From the NCBI GenBank assembly GCA_936440205.1, contig OW387135.1, forward strand, positions 23,972,792 to 24,036,791: 64,000 nucleotides of DNA. The letters run 5' to 3'. Below the pieces are notes generated by a model, which was not told the DNA's origin, made no database searches, and worked only from the letters and a program-made list of their open reading frames with translations. Of the stretch, positions 35,961 through 46,518 are shown piece by piece. Position numbers and translations under genes: made by a program. The DNA is from Lepidonotus clava (Eukaryota; Annelida; Polychaeta; Phyllodocida; Polynoidae). Numbering within the stretch: the first letter of the stretch is position 1; each line of letters opens with the position of its first letter.

Positions 35961-36959
35961 TGACGAGGCACGGCCACATCGGGGCCTGACATGTATCATG
36001 ATGGCATCAGGGAATGACACGAGGCACAACGACAGGAGGACCAACTGGCATGGGTGCAATGGCAAAGATGGGGGTCACCAGACACAAGATGTCAGGCCGG
36101 CGGCTGCCACGCTACCACTCTTTAGGGGCTGACTCGACGTTAGGGCACAGAAGGGTGGAAATGACCCAGTGTTAGTTAACATAGAGCACAAACAGTAGAT
36201 ACCTCCCCGAGCCCAGGTTCATGAGTAAGAAGACACAAAGGTCCTGCATCTTCCACCTACAACACCAATGCCCGCACACACACACTCATCCATCCACTAG
36301 TCCCATCCCTTTTCATCCTCCCTGAGACAACCCCAGTGCCGGCAGGCTTATATGCCTGTCCTCCCCCCCCTCCCCATCACCACACCACAAACAGTCCACC
36401 TTCATGCACACGAGGCATGTCTCCCCCAGCACGTCCCCGTCTAGAACTTTGTGTTCCCATTCCTGGGACACGGCCGGGCACATGCGAAAAGGAACGAATC
36501 CCCAAAGCTGAGAAACACGACAATTGACCTCCATATCCTTTGTTGATATGTTGTGGGCTATGTGGAGATTCAGTGATGAGGTAGACCAGGTGTAATTAGA
36601 TGATTTATTGTAACTGGAACTCAGACTGCCATGTTGCATGGGCCACCATAATAACAGTGATTAATATGAGGAACAGGGCCAAGGTGGGATTTACTGAAAT
36701 AGTACAATGCAGTAAGAATAATACCAATTATTCTACATCCTTCTTCTTTTAAGAAAAGTTCAACTCTTTGATAACTTTTAACTCAATGTCTTTGACCTTC
36801 TGATAAGTCTCTTTTTATGCAAAGTCTTTTCGTGCATAACTGACCAGCTGAAAAGGAATATATGTCAGCATAAATCAATGCAAAGTTGAAATAAACATGT
36901 TATGCAATGTTTAGCATAATAAACACCAAACTAGCTTATCTAATAGACAATGTCCCTGT

Positions 36960-38447
36960 CTACTTTACAAAGTCAGTATACTTCGAACTGGGTTTGACAG
37001 CTCGACCACTTCTGGTTGTAACCACTCTGTCTGTACGAGCAGTTGTTTTCTTAATGGACTGACGTTCTGCTTGTGGAGACCTGTTCACGCTGGGTGACTG
37101 AACAGGTGTGTTTGCTCGTGCCGGTGACTCTTTCACGGCAAGAGGAGCTGGACGATTTCCTTGGGGAGCTTTGTCCATATTCGCACGCTGTGTTGGCTGC
37201 TGAACTGTAGGAGGAGTGTTATTGGTGCGTGCGTGCAGAACAGGCTGTTGATGTTCCACTGTAGGAGCCTGATCAATGTCCTGATGATCATCCAGTACAA
37301 CTCGTTCATTTACTGGAAGGAGGTGCCTGCGATTACGGATATAGTCTCGTCCGTCGGCAGAGACTACATAGGATCTTGGTCCTGTTGCCTTATCTTTTAC
37401 AATGGCAAGTTTGTCATGGCCTTTTTCCGTTTGCATACGAACAGTTTGTTTGTCAACCAGCGGTTTAAGGGGTTTCGCTGATTTGTCATAGCTTTTCTTT
37501 TGTGCCTCCCGGGCTTTCCTCAAGTTGTTTGCAACTTCCTGTGTTTGCATTGCTTTTGGTTTTAGAAGTGTTTTTGTGATCGGGAGCATAGATCGAGTCC
37601 TTCTCGACATGAGTCTCTGTGCGGGAGATCCGAGATTGCCTCTAGGAATGTTCCTTAGGTTCAGTAGGCCCAAGCATAGATCCGATCCATCGCGCTTAGT
37701 CTTTTCCAGGAGGTCCTTTGCCTGTTTCACAGCATTTTCAGCCAATCCGTTTGACTGAGGATATAAAGGACTACTTGTCACATGCGAGAAGTTATACTCA
37801 GCACTAAACTCCTGGAACTCTCTGCTAGAGAACTTGGGACCGTTGTCGGTGAGTACTTGCTCAGGCAATCCGTGCTGGGAAAACTGTCGTTTCATCTTCT
37901 TTATAACGGCAGTTGATGTAAGCGAGTGCAAAGTGTCCATCTCAAACCAGCCTGGGTAAGAGTTAACTACGACGAGATAGTGAATCCCTCTCCACTCAAA
38001 TAGATCGGCACTGACCAGTGACCAAGGTAGGTCAGGGACTGGATGGATCAACAATGGTTCCTATTGTTGATGGGATTTGCCGCTATTGCAGGGTGCACAC
38101 TTTGACACAAAGTCGGATATGTCCTTGTTGACTGTAGGCCAAAACACAGTGTCCTTAGCTCGGCTTTTGGTTCGCTCAGCACAAGGGTGTCCTTTATGTA
38201 GCTGTTGGAGATAAGCTGGTCGCAGCGTCTCCGGTATCACTACTTGTTGACCTTTCATGATAACGTCATCGAGAATAACAAGTTCATCTCTCGAGGCGAA
38301 GTAAGGTCGGAGTTCGGGTAGAAGTCGACTGCACTTCTCTGGCCAGCCATTTCTGATCAGATTGGCAAGCTTGATCATCACAGGATCAGATTTGGTAGCC
38401 TGCTTGAGTTCATCCATGCGAGTTTCAGAGACGGAGATTACACTCAT
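36960..38447 (-). CDS. Element A: integrase part
   Basis: The region carries the zinc-binding HHCC part (HKGHPCAERTKSRAK ... CAPCNSGK), the catalytic core (ending SNGLAENAVKQAKDLLEKTK) and a C-terminal part with a basic, Pro/Thr-rich tail and no clear chromodomain. It belongs to the same element as the gag-RT part upstream. Confidence 0.85.
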
Positions 38448-41122
38448 GACGCCAAGTCCTCCATGATGTTCTCATACGACTTCTTCGTAGGATCACAAGC
38501 CCTCGACAACGTATCGGCAAGGTAGAGCTCTGATCCTTTCTTGTACACAAACTCAAGGTTGTAGCGTTGCAGCTGTAAGAGCATGCATTGAAGACGTGCT
38601 GGAGCGGCATGCAACGGCTTCTTCACAATGGTTATCAATGGTTTATGATCCGTTTCGATGATGGCAGGGCGTCCATATATATAGTCGTGAAACTTCTTAC
38701 ATGCGAAGACGGCAGCAAGAAGCTCCTTTTCAATCTGCGCATAGCGCGTTTCGGCATCTGTCATCGAACGAGACGCATATGCGACTGGCACTTCCTCTTG
38801 AAGGCACGCTGCGCCCAGACCATTTTTCGATGCATCAACGGATATTGTCACAGGTTTCTTAGGGTCGTAAAACCGTAGAACTGGCAGGTTACAGATGTCG
38901 TTTCGTAGTGTCTCGAAAGCAGTCTGTTGAGGTTCATCCCAATGCCACTCATTGTCTTTGCGAAGTAGCTCGCGTAGTGGGGCAGTCTTCTCGCTGTAGT
39001 TTGCGATGAACTTGAGAAGATAATTCGTCATCCCCAAGAACCTCTGCAATGCCGCCTGGTCTTCAGGGATGGGCATGTCCCTGATCGCTGCAATTTTGTC
39101 GTCATTTGGCTTCAAGCCGGCAGCGGTGAACTTGTGACCAACGTACGACACCTCGTTGACACGAAATTTGCATTTGTCAATGTTCAGTTTAAGGCCTACC
39201 TCTCGTGCTCGCTCTAATACCTTTCGAAGGTTGGCATCATGCTCGGCCTGGTCGCTTCCCCAGACAAGCAAGTCGTCTACAATGATAGCACAAGGGTAGC
39301 CTTCGAATATGTCCTCCATCGCTCTCTGGAATACTTCAGAGGCTGTACTGATACCGAAGGGCATACGTAGGAATCGATAACGTCCATATGGCGTTCCAAA
39401 TGTGAGTTTCAATGATGACTCATAGTCTATCTTTATCTGCCAGAAACCAGATTTTGCATCTAATGTTGAGAAGACAGTGGCATTTGCCATCCTTGATGCG
39501 ACTTCTTCGACTGTACGCATGGGATGGTGCGGTCTCATCAAAGCTTCATTTAAGTCCCGCGGATCAATGCAGATACGAATTTCTCCATTCTTTTTATTTG
39601 TCGCAACCATTTGGGAGACCCACTCCGTAGGTTCGGACTGGGGAGTAATGACTCCAAGCTCTTCCATCCGGTCTAGTTCGGCTTTCACCTTGGTTTCCAT
39701 GGCATGTGGTATTCTCCGCGATGGTTTTACTACAGGAGCGATGTTTTCATACACCTTCATTCGGTATATGACTGGAAGTTCACCTAACCTATCATCGAAT
39801 AGGTCTTCGTACTCTTTGAAAATGTCCTCATCAGATGGGGTGATGACCTGATGAACCTCCTTATCTAAGACAATCAGATTGAGTCGAAGAGCATCCTTCA
39901 ATCCGAGGACGGGAGTAACAGGTCGATTGACGATATTGAACTCCAGGTAATGCGTTCCTGATTTGGTCTGACAACGTAGACCTGCCATGCCAAGTGTGTC
40001 GAATGAATGACCACCATAGCCGATTAAATGTGACTTCTTTGAGGTATTGATTTCCTCATCATTCTTCAGACGATTAAATGCATCAAGTGTCAAAACATTG
40101 CATTTCGCACCAGTGTCCAATTTCAATGCAATGGGATGTCCGTTGACATGAACCGTGTAATGAATCTCATTTTTCATAGCAATGGTTCGTCTATGATCGA
40201 TGGCGTCTATGAAGTACGAGTCATCCTCGTCACTTTCTTCTTCAAGTTCATTGACAGCTCGTGTCTTCCTGAATGGTTTCTTCTTTGCTGAAGATTGACG
40301 CTGTTGATTTGGTCGGGGAGCATCCTTAGATGAGGTGCGGTTTTGCTGTGCCTCGCACAATTTGCTAAAGTGGTTCAGGTAACCACAGGATGAGCACTTT
40401 TTACCATATGCGGGACACGCTGACCTAGATGCTGGGTGGTCACCCCCACAGAACTTGCAGTTACGAATAGGCTTCTTCTGCGGGTAAGACTTTTTGATGT
40501 GATGTACGTCACTTCCCTTATTTGCTAGATCCTTTATGTGTTGCTCAGACACTTCGTTGAGCTGGCAAATTTGAATTGCCTTGTATAGAGTCAGATCCTT
40601 CTCCTTTAGAAGTTGTTTGCGCACATTGTCCGATTGAATGCCACAAACTAGTCTGTCTCTTATCAGATCATCCTTGAGATCTTTGTATTCACATGTATTC
40701 GCTAAAATACGAAGGTTGGCCACATATGTACTTGTTGATTCGCCTTCCGCTTGGGCGCGCGTGTTGAATTTGTGACGTTCCATGATGACGTTTGTCGCAG
40801 GTAGACAAATTTCCCGAAATTTACGCTTCAGGACTTCAAGTTTTTCTCTCGATTCTGCTTCTTGGACGACGCAATCTCCTTCTTTGACTTCAGGAGCGTA
40901 TACAAATGATTTTTCCTTCTCGATGGCTTCTCGTCCAGCCAAATTGAGCAGTATATAGGCCTTTGTCTTTTCATTTTTCTCAGAGTGCGCGGCCAGGATA
41001 AAAATGTCAAAGACAGTTTCGAATTGCCGCCACTTTTCTGCTACATTTCCATCAAATGTTAATTCCTCGGGTTTTCGGAAGCAATCGGCCATTTTGGAAT
41101 TTTTATGGTCAAGAAAACACAA
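38444..41122 (-). CDS. Element A: gag, protease, reverse transcriptase, RNase H part
   Basis: An 892-codon frame. Order: Gag with a KWRQFETVFDIFILAA segment, two zinc knuckles (CKFCGGDHPASRSAC and CSSCGYLNHFSKLC), retropepsin (LKLDTGAKCNVL), RT (ICIDPRDLNEAL, LDAKSGFWQIK, IIVDDLLVWG) and RNase H (TISVDASKNGLGAACLQ). This is a standard metavirid layout and a mobile-element part, not a host gene. Confidence 0.93.
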   Translation of the reverse strand: MCFLDHKNSKMADCFRKPEELTFDGNVAEKWRQFETVFDIFILAAHSEKNEKTKAYILLNLAGREAIEKEKSFVYAPEVKEGDCVVQEAESREKLEVLKRKFREICLPATNVIMERHKFNTRAQAEGESTSTYVANLRILANTCEYKDLKDDLIRDRLVCGIQSDNVRKQLLKEKDLTLYKAIQICQLNEVSEQHIKDLANKGSDVHHIKKSYPQKKPIRNCKFCGGDHPASRSACPAYGKKCSSCGYLNHFSKLCEAQQNRTSSKDAPRPNQQRQSSAKKKPFRKTRAVNELEEESDEDDSYFIDAIDHRRTIAMKNEIHYTVHVNGHPIALKLDTGAKCNVLTLDAFNRLKNDEEINTSKKSHLIGYGGHSFDTLGMAGLRCQTKSGTHYLEFNIVNRPVTPVLGLKDALRLNLIVLDKEVHQVITPSDEDIFKEYEDLFDDRLGELPVIYRMKVYENIAPVVKPSRRIPHAMETKVKAELDRMEELGVITPQSEPTEWVSQMVATNKKNGEIRICIDPRDLNEALMRPHHPMRTVEEVASRMANATVFSTLDAKSGFWQIKIDYESSLKLTFGTPYGRYRFLRMPFGISTASEVFQRAMEDIFEGYPCAIIVDDLLVWGSDQAEHDANLRKVLERAREVGLKLNIDKCKFRVNEVSYVGHKFTAAGLKPNDDKIAAIRDMPIPEDQAALQRFLGMTNYLLKFIANYSEKTAPLRELLRKDNEWHWDEPQQTAFETLRNDICNLPVLRFYDPKKPVTISVDASKNGLGAACLQEEVPVAYASRSMTDAETRYAQIEKELLAAVFACKKFHDYIYGRPAIIETDHKPLITIVKKPLHAAPARLQCMLLQLQRYNLEFVYKKGSELYLADTLSRACDPTKKSYENIMEDLAS

Positions 41123-42176
41123 GTTGTAGCAATGTATCTGCCTATAAAGTTCAGAGAAATAGTTCTTGAATTTTTAAAAATTGCTTTGAATTATTTCATT
41201 TATGCGCCGCAATCCGTTACGTATGTTAGAGTCTGTCACAATTGAAGAATCGCTTGATAGGATTTTTCAGAATTTTTGTAATGATTTTTTCAATTTTTTT
41301 CAAGAGTTTTTGTATTTTATTTCATGTCCCATGGTCCGTTCCACATGTTAGGGGAGTCAAAATGGAATGGTCTCTCGATAGGATTTTTCCAACTTGATTT
41401 TCAATTTTTTCGGGATTTTTTCATCAGTTTTTATAGGATTCTATTATTTCAGATCCCGTCGGCCCGTCGGAGTAATAGCAACAACAAACTTGAAAATGTC
41501 TGTGGATGGGTCTAAGTCACAATGGCTTATTGATTTTCAATTATATTTCACATTATGAGTCACTGATAACTCCTAAATAATGCATTCATGAATATATGCC
41601 TACAGAGTCAGAGTATTGCATCACATGTCCTGATAGCATGCAGGTTTCAATGTCCTTTTCTGAGAGTTTCCCAGGCAATCCACTCTTCCTTTCTGTAGAT
41701 CTTCACTCCTGACACCATGTTGATATGTTGTGGGCTATGTGGAGATTCAGTGATGAGGTAGACCAGGTGTAATTAGATGATTTATTGTAACTGGAACTCA
41801 GACTGCCATGTTGCATGGGCCACCATAATAACAGTGATTAATATGAGGAACAGGGCCAAGGTGGGATTTCCTGAAATAGTACAATGCAGTAAGAATAATA
41901 CCAATTATTCTACATCCTTCATCCATACTTTTCACCACACTAGTGGCAGTGGTGGTGCTGTAAACCAGTGACACGACCTTGTGGACTTCAAGTGGAGTAG
42001 ATAAGACATGGCAACAGCGATCGTAATCAGATGAACTCAGACATTACCTTCAAGCAGGGAGGGGAGGAGAAAGTGAGGCCAGAGGAAAAGACCAAAGACA
42101 CGACCATTATGGACCAGTGATTTGAGAGCTTTAGGGTATCAATACCAGCAGACAAGCAAACTGCCGTGGTGCAGGA

Positions 42177-43122
42177 TTGTACGGGTCGGGGCTAAAAAAG
42201 TTCAGCCTTCACCGAGAGAAGTACGACAGCAAGGTGGACTTTGAAGGATGGATCAACCAGTATGAGGAATATGCAGTGTTGGGCCAGTGTTCAGAGGAGA
42301 AGGCAAAAAATCAGTTGGATAAGGAACTGGCCAACAACACACACCAGCTTTCATCCTGTGCCTACTTTCCAATGACTACAGAAGCCAGGAAAAAGTGGCA
42401 TTGAACGCATTCCAATCGGCCATGGGGGAAGAGTTGCAACTGAAGTGTGCGGAGAAAGGCTGCAAAACGCTGGAGGAAGCCGTGGAGGTGGTGGAGGTCC
42501 AGGAAAGAGATACGCGCCGGCTCATGCACGCGGCCAAGCCCAAAGAGGACATGCAGGCCCAGATAGGTTTGTTAAGCTAGAAGTGGGAATCTCTGATGAA
42601 AGAGATGCAGGAGGACCGTGAGGCCAAAAAACTGAATGCGTTCTGTTGTGATATTAACGAAGATGCAGAGTGCCATATTTGTCATCAGAAGGGGCACTTT
42701 GCATGAGAATGTCCAACAAGGTCGGGTAGGAAAGTCACCATTGCAGTGAGTTTGGGGCCTGGGGAGGGCACAGTAAGGGTAGTGCGGAGCATGAAGGACT
42801 GTGCTATGTACGTACCGGGCACCATAGACAATAGATTTGTTTGTTTCCTGGAGCATACAGGGTCTATGAGCCTGCTGTGGGCACAAGTTTGGAGGGGGTG
42901 GAGAAAGAGCTGGGATGAGCTAGACCACTTTCCAGGAAGATTGCGCTCAATAGACGGTTGTGCACTCCAGTGCTTTGGGAACATGAAGGTGGCTGTACAG
43001 CTGGGAACCCCTCCTGTCCGTGGACTTTTGTGGTAGCCGACATCAGTTGTGATAGTGGGATTATCGGTAATGATTTTGCCATGCAATACCAACTTACCTT
43101 GAAACCGCACGATGGTGCCATG
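42177..43122 (+). pseudogene. Gag and protease remains of the outer element
   Basis: A Gag-like part (MYGSGLKKFSLHREKYDSKV ... FEGWINQYEEYA) is followed by a CCHC knuckle region (CHICHQKGHFA) and then protease-like pieces (FLEHTGS, and near the end VVADISCDSGIIGNDFAMQY, like the retropepsin C-terminal part). The fossil is broken in several places. The segment at 50350-50587 looks like its continuation beyond the inserted element. Confidence 0.6.
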
Positions 43123-43716
43123 TGTAATGTATGTTCGTTTTGCAGCATCCCCATTGTAGTACCTATTGTTGGCACCAGTAAACTAACCGACTTTCAGCAT
43201 CACTCCATCTTTGTTGCTAGTCATCACATGGTGCTAGAAGTGGAAAACTTAGGCAAAACACAGGAGAAAGGAGCAAATTAAGGAAATGCCAAGGTGGTAA
43301 GGGTTTGACTAAGGTCCCAAAGCATCAAATGAACTGTATTTTATGATGTAATTCAGAAGATTTGATTAGCTGTGATCAAGTTTTGAAGGCCCATGCCAGG
43401 TGACCTACTTCTGTGTGACCCAGTTATTGCCCCACATTCTCAAAAGTGATGCACAAGGAAGTCAGAAACTCTTGAAAGGGATATGTCATAAAAGTCATCA
43501 GCCCAAATAAAGACTTTTGACATACATTTAGGGAGTAGGAGCCCCAGTTTTAAAACAAAAAGTGACATTTTGTGAGTTAAAGTGGAAACCACTACACATC
43601 AAAGTGACATTATAGTTAATTACTGAAAGGCTCAAGAACCACTAAACTAAAGTGTTTACGCGTGTGAGACACAAAATAAACTCTCTTAGTCTATTCTCAA
43701 CGCGAATTGAAACAAA

Positions 43717-46518
43717 ATGGCAGAAGGCAGTAGTCATGAAAAACCAAGCATGAACTGGAAGGCGGCGGACCTTGATAAAGAGTGGAAGCGGTTCAAACAA
43801 CACTGCAGGTTCACATTTAAAGGCCCGCTGGCAAGCAAATCCCAAGTTGAAAAGGTAAATTACCTGATAACGTACATCGGCGACAAAGGCAGAGAAATCT
43901 ACAGCACCTTCACGTGGGCACCCGCAACCGGGGAAGGAGCGAACCGCGTCCCAGCAGAGAACGACACTCTCGAAGGGGTGTACAATAAGTACGGTGCTTA
44001 TGTAGCACCCAAGCGAAATTGTATATGTGCGACGGTCAACTTTAACCGAAGGAAGCAGGAGTCGAGCAAGAGGTTTGACAACTTTGTTACATCGCTGAGG
44101 CTGCTTGTCAAAGACTGTGGCTATGAAGCTCTTGAGGACTGCATGGTCAGAGATGCTATCGTTCTAAGGGCACTACACCCAACAGTTCGTGAAAAGTGCT
44201 TGGAGAAAGGAAATGACCTGACACTGGACCAAGCCATCAACATAGGGCAAAACTATGAGCTTTCACAAGAAAGTCTGAAAGCCATAGCAGGGGAAGAAGA
44301 CTCCAAGGTTCATGCTATAAAGTGGAACAAGCAGCAGAAGAAAGACAAAGGCCAATACAAACCAGACAAGAAAACCACCAAAAAGAAAGGACAATTCCAA
44401 AAGCAAGCAAGCAGCGAAAAGCCAGAGATGTGTTCTCGTTGCGGATACGCGAATGATCACTCAAAAGCCAATTGCTCAGCAAGGGGTAAGAAGTGTAGTA
44501 AGTGTAAAAGGCGTCATCACTTTTCTCGGGTTTGTCAGAGCCAACCGCATACGCATATCGTTGAAGAAATGGGCAGTGATAGTGACGATTCTTCGGAGGA
44601 ATATGCCCATCTTATTCACACAGTGAGTGATGGAGGAGGCCCCGAAGAGTGGTGGGAAACTGTCGGGATCGACGGACAGGCGACCAAAGTACAGATTGAC
44701 ACAGGAGCTGTCCAATGCCTTATGTCATGGGAGTTGTTCAAGACCCTGAATATGGAAAATAACATTGTAAAGACAAACAAGCAGTTCCGATCCTACACAA
44801 AACACGTGATTGAAGTCGTGGGAACAGCGATTATACAAGTCACATACAAGGAACACACAGCTGATGTTCAGTTCTACGTTGTCAAAGACAATCAGAGGCC
44901 ACTTCTATCAGGAGAAGCCAGTACAAAGCTAGGCCTGATAGCCAGGATCCACAAGGTGGAAGAGATCGACAAGTACCCTGAGCTGAAGCAGACAACCGGT
45001 ACTCTACCAGGGATCTACTCGCTCAAGATTGACCCTACAGTCAAACCCGTGGTACATGGACCAAGACGCCAACCTCAAGCCATTCTACCAAAAGTTGTGA
45101 GCAAACTACAGGAGATGGAGAGTGAGGGACACATCATGAAGGTCACAGAACCAACAGACTGGGTCAGTTCTATGGTTGCTGTCGTTAAAAACAACAAGGT
45201 GCGCATCTGTATTGATCCAAAGGATCTAAACAAGGCCATACGGAGGGAAAGGTACCCGATCCCAACAATTGAAGAGATTGTTGCCTCCATGCCGAGCGCC
45301 AAGGTTTTCACTGTCATGGACGCTAAGTCAGGATTCCTGCAGATAAAGTTGGATTACGAGTCGAGCCTGTTGACCACATTCAACACTCTGGTTGGAAGAT
45401 ACCGTTGGCTCCGATTGCCCATTGGTATCAAGTCCGCCCCTGAGATCTACCAAAGGATCATGGACACTATACTCGAAGGCATACAAGGGGTGAGGGCAGT
45501 GATCGACGACATCCTCATTGCAGCGGAGACACCTGCAGAACATGACAGGATCTTAAAGAAAGTGGTGGCAAGAGCAAAGGAATGGAACCTGAAGCTCAAC
45601 TTTGACAAGTGTCACATCAAGAAGCCGAGCGTGAAATATGTCGGGCACTTGATCACAGGAGAAGGACTGAAGCCAGATCCAGACAAGGTGAGAGCGGTAC
45701 AAGATATGCCCACCCCGAACAGCAAGGAACCCGTGAGGCGTTTTCTGGGATTCATCCAGTACCTTGCCAAGTTCATCCCGGATCTGAGCGCGATAGATGA
45801 ACCCCTGCGGGAAGTCACCAGGAAAGACACAGATTTCCACTGGGACAAGCCCCAACAGGAGAGCTTCAATAAACTGAAAAGCCTGTGTTGCAAGGCACCA
45901 GTGCTGACGTTTTATAACCCAGAGAAAGAACTTCGCATACAGTGCGATGCGAGCAGCTTCGCGTTAGGAGGGGTCCTGTTACAGGAAGGACAGCCTGTAG
46001 CATACACGTCAAGAGCACTCACCAACACAGAGAAAAACTATGCTCAAATTGAGAAGGAAATGCTGGCCGTAGTCCACTGCTGTCACAAATTCCATCACTA
46101 CATATTTGGTAGAGAAATACTTGTGGAGAGTGACCACAAGCCGTTGCAGGCAATCTACAAAAAGCTGTTGCTGTCAGCTCCAATGAGACTGCAAAGCATG
46201 CTTCTTAAACTGCAGCCGTATGACATCACTCTCGAATACAAACCTGGAAAGGAAGTTGTCATTGGTGACGCACTCAGCCGTGCAAACCTACCGGAAGCAG
46301 TCCCTGACATTGAGCCTGTGACAATCAACATGGTGGATCACGTATCTGTAACACCTCAGCGATACAAGCAGTTCCAGGAGCTCACCGCCAAAGAACTCAA
46401 TGAACTCTATGTTATGGTCCTCAAAGGTTGGCTAGATACAAAACAGGAATGTCCACAAGTCATAAGAGAGTATTGGGTGGTACGTGATGAACTGTTGATA
46501 TACGACGGGATAGTGTAG
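43717..46518 (+). CDS. Element B: gag, protease, reverse transcriptase, RNase H part
   Basis: A 933-codon frame. Order: Gag (MNWKAADLDKEWKRFKQHCR), a Lys-rich stretch, two knuckles (CSRCGYANDHSKANC, CSKCKRRHHFSRVC), retropepsin (VQIDTGAVQCLM), RT (ICIDPKDLNKAI, MDAKSGFLQIK, AVIDDILIAA) and RNase H (IQCDASSFALGGVLLQ). Related to element A but a different family, judging by Gag. Confidence 0.93.
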   Translation: MAEGSSHEKPSMNWKAADLDKEWKRFKQHCRFTFKGPLASKSQVEKVNYLITYIGDKGREIYSTFTWAPATGEGANRVPAENDTLEGVYNKYGAYVAPKRNCICATVNFNRRKQESSKRFDNFVTSLRLLVKDCGYEALEDCMVRDAIVLRALHPTVREKCLEKGNDLTLDQAINIGQNYELSQESLKAIAGEEDSKVHAIKWNKQQKKDKGQYKPDKKTTKKKGQFQKQASSEKPEMCSRCGYANDHSKANCSARGKKCSKCKRRHHFSRVCQSQPHTHIVEEMGSDSDDSSEEYAHLIHTVSDGGGPEEWWETVGIDGQATKVQIDTGAVQCLMSWELFKTLNMENNIVKTNKQFRSYTKHVIEVVGTAIIQVTYKEHTADVQFYVVKDNQRPLLSGEASTKLGLIARIHKVEEIDKYPELKQTTGTLPGIYSLKIDPTVKPVVHGPRRQPQAILPKVVSKLQEMESEGHIMKVTEPTDWVSSMVAVVKNNKVRICIDPKDLNKAIRRERYPIPTIEEIVASMPSAKVFTVMDAKSGFLQIKLDYESSLLTTFNTLVGRYRWLRLPIGIKSAPEIYQRIMDTILEGIQGVRAVIDDILIAAETPAEHDRILKKVVARAKEWNLKLNFDKCHIKKPSVKYVGHLITGEGLKPDPDKVRAVQDMPTPNSKEPVRRFLGFIQYLAKFIPDLSAIDEPLREVTRKDTDFHWDKPQQESFNKLKSLCCKAPVLTFYNPEKELRIQCDASSFALGGVLLQEGQPVAYTSRALTNTEKNYAQIEKEMLAVVHCCHKFHHYIFGREILVESDHKPLQAIYKKLLLSAPMRLQSMLLKLQPYDITLEYKPGKEVVIGDALSRANLPEAVPDIEPVTINMVDHVSVTPQRYKQFQELTAKELNELYVMVLKGWLDTKQECPQVIREYWVVRDELLIYDGIV

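Larger units (their letters stand above)
36541..41914 (-). mobile_element. Ty3/Gypsy LTR retrotransposon (element A), young, nearly whole
   Basis: LTRs of 197 bp (36541-36737 and 41718-41914) differ at one site in my reading. The target duplication TCCTT is exact (36536-36540 and 41915-41919). On the minus strand the LTR is TG...CA. The primer site TGGTGTCAGGAGTG next to the 5' LTR fits the 3' end of tRNA-Leu, and the polypurine tract AAAAGAAGAAGGA abuts the 3' LTR. Gag, protease, RT, RNase H and integrase all have open coding stretches, with one or two breaks. It lies inside the left LTR of the outer element. Two CCHC-type knuckles and the absence of an obvious chromodomain suggest a Mag/C-clade relative; the clade is inference. 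Confidence 0.95.

Noticed and set aside
36313-36639. 108-codon minus-strand frame
   Set aside because: It spans the junction of the outer LTR and element A's LTR, so it cannot be a single gene.
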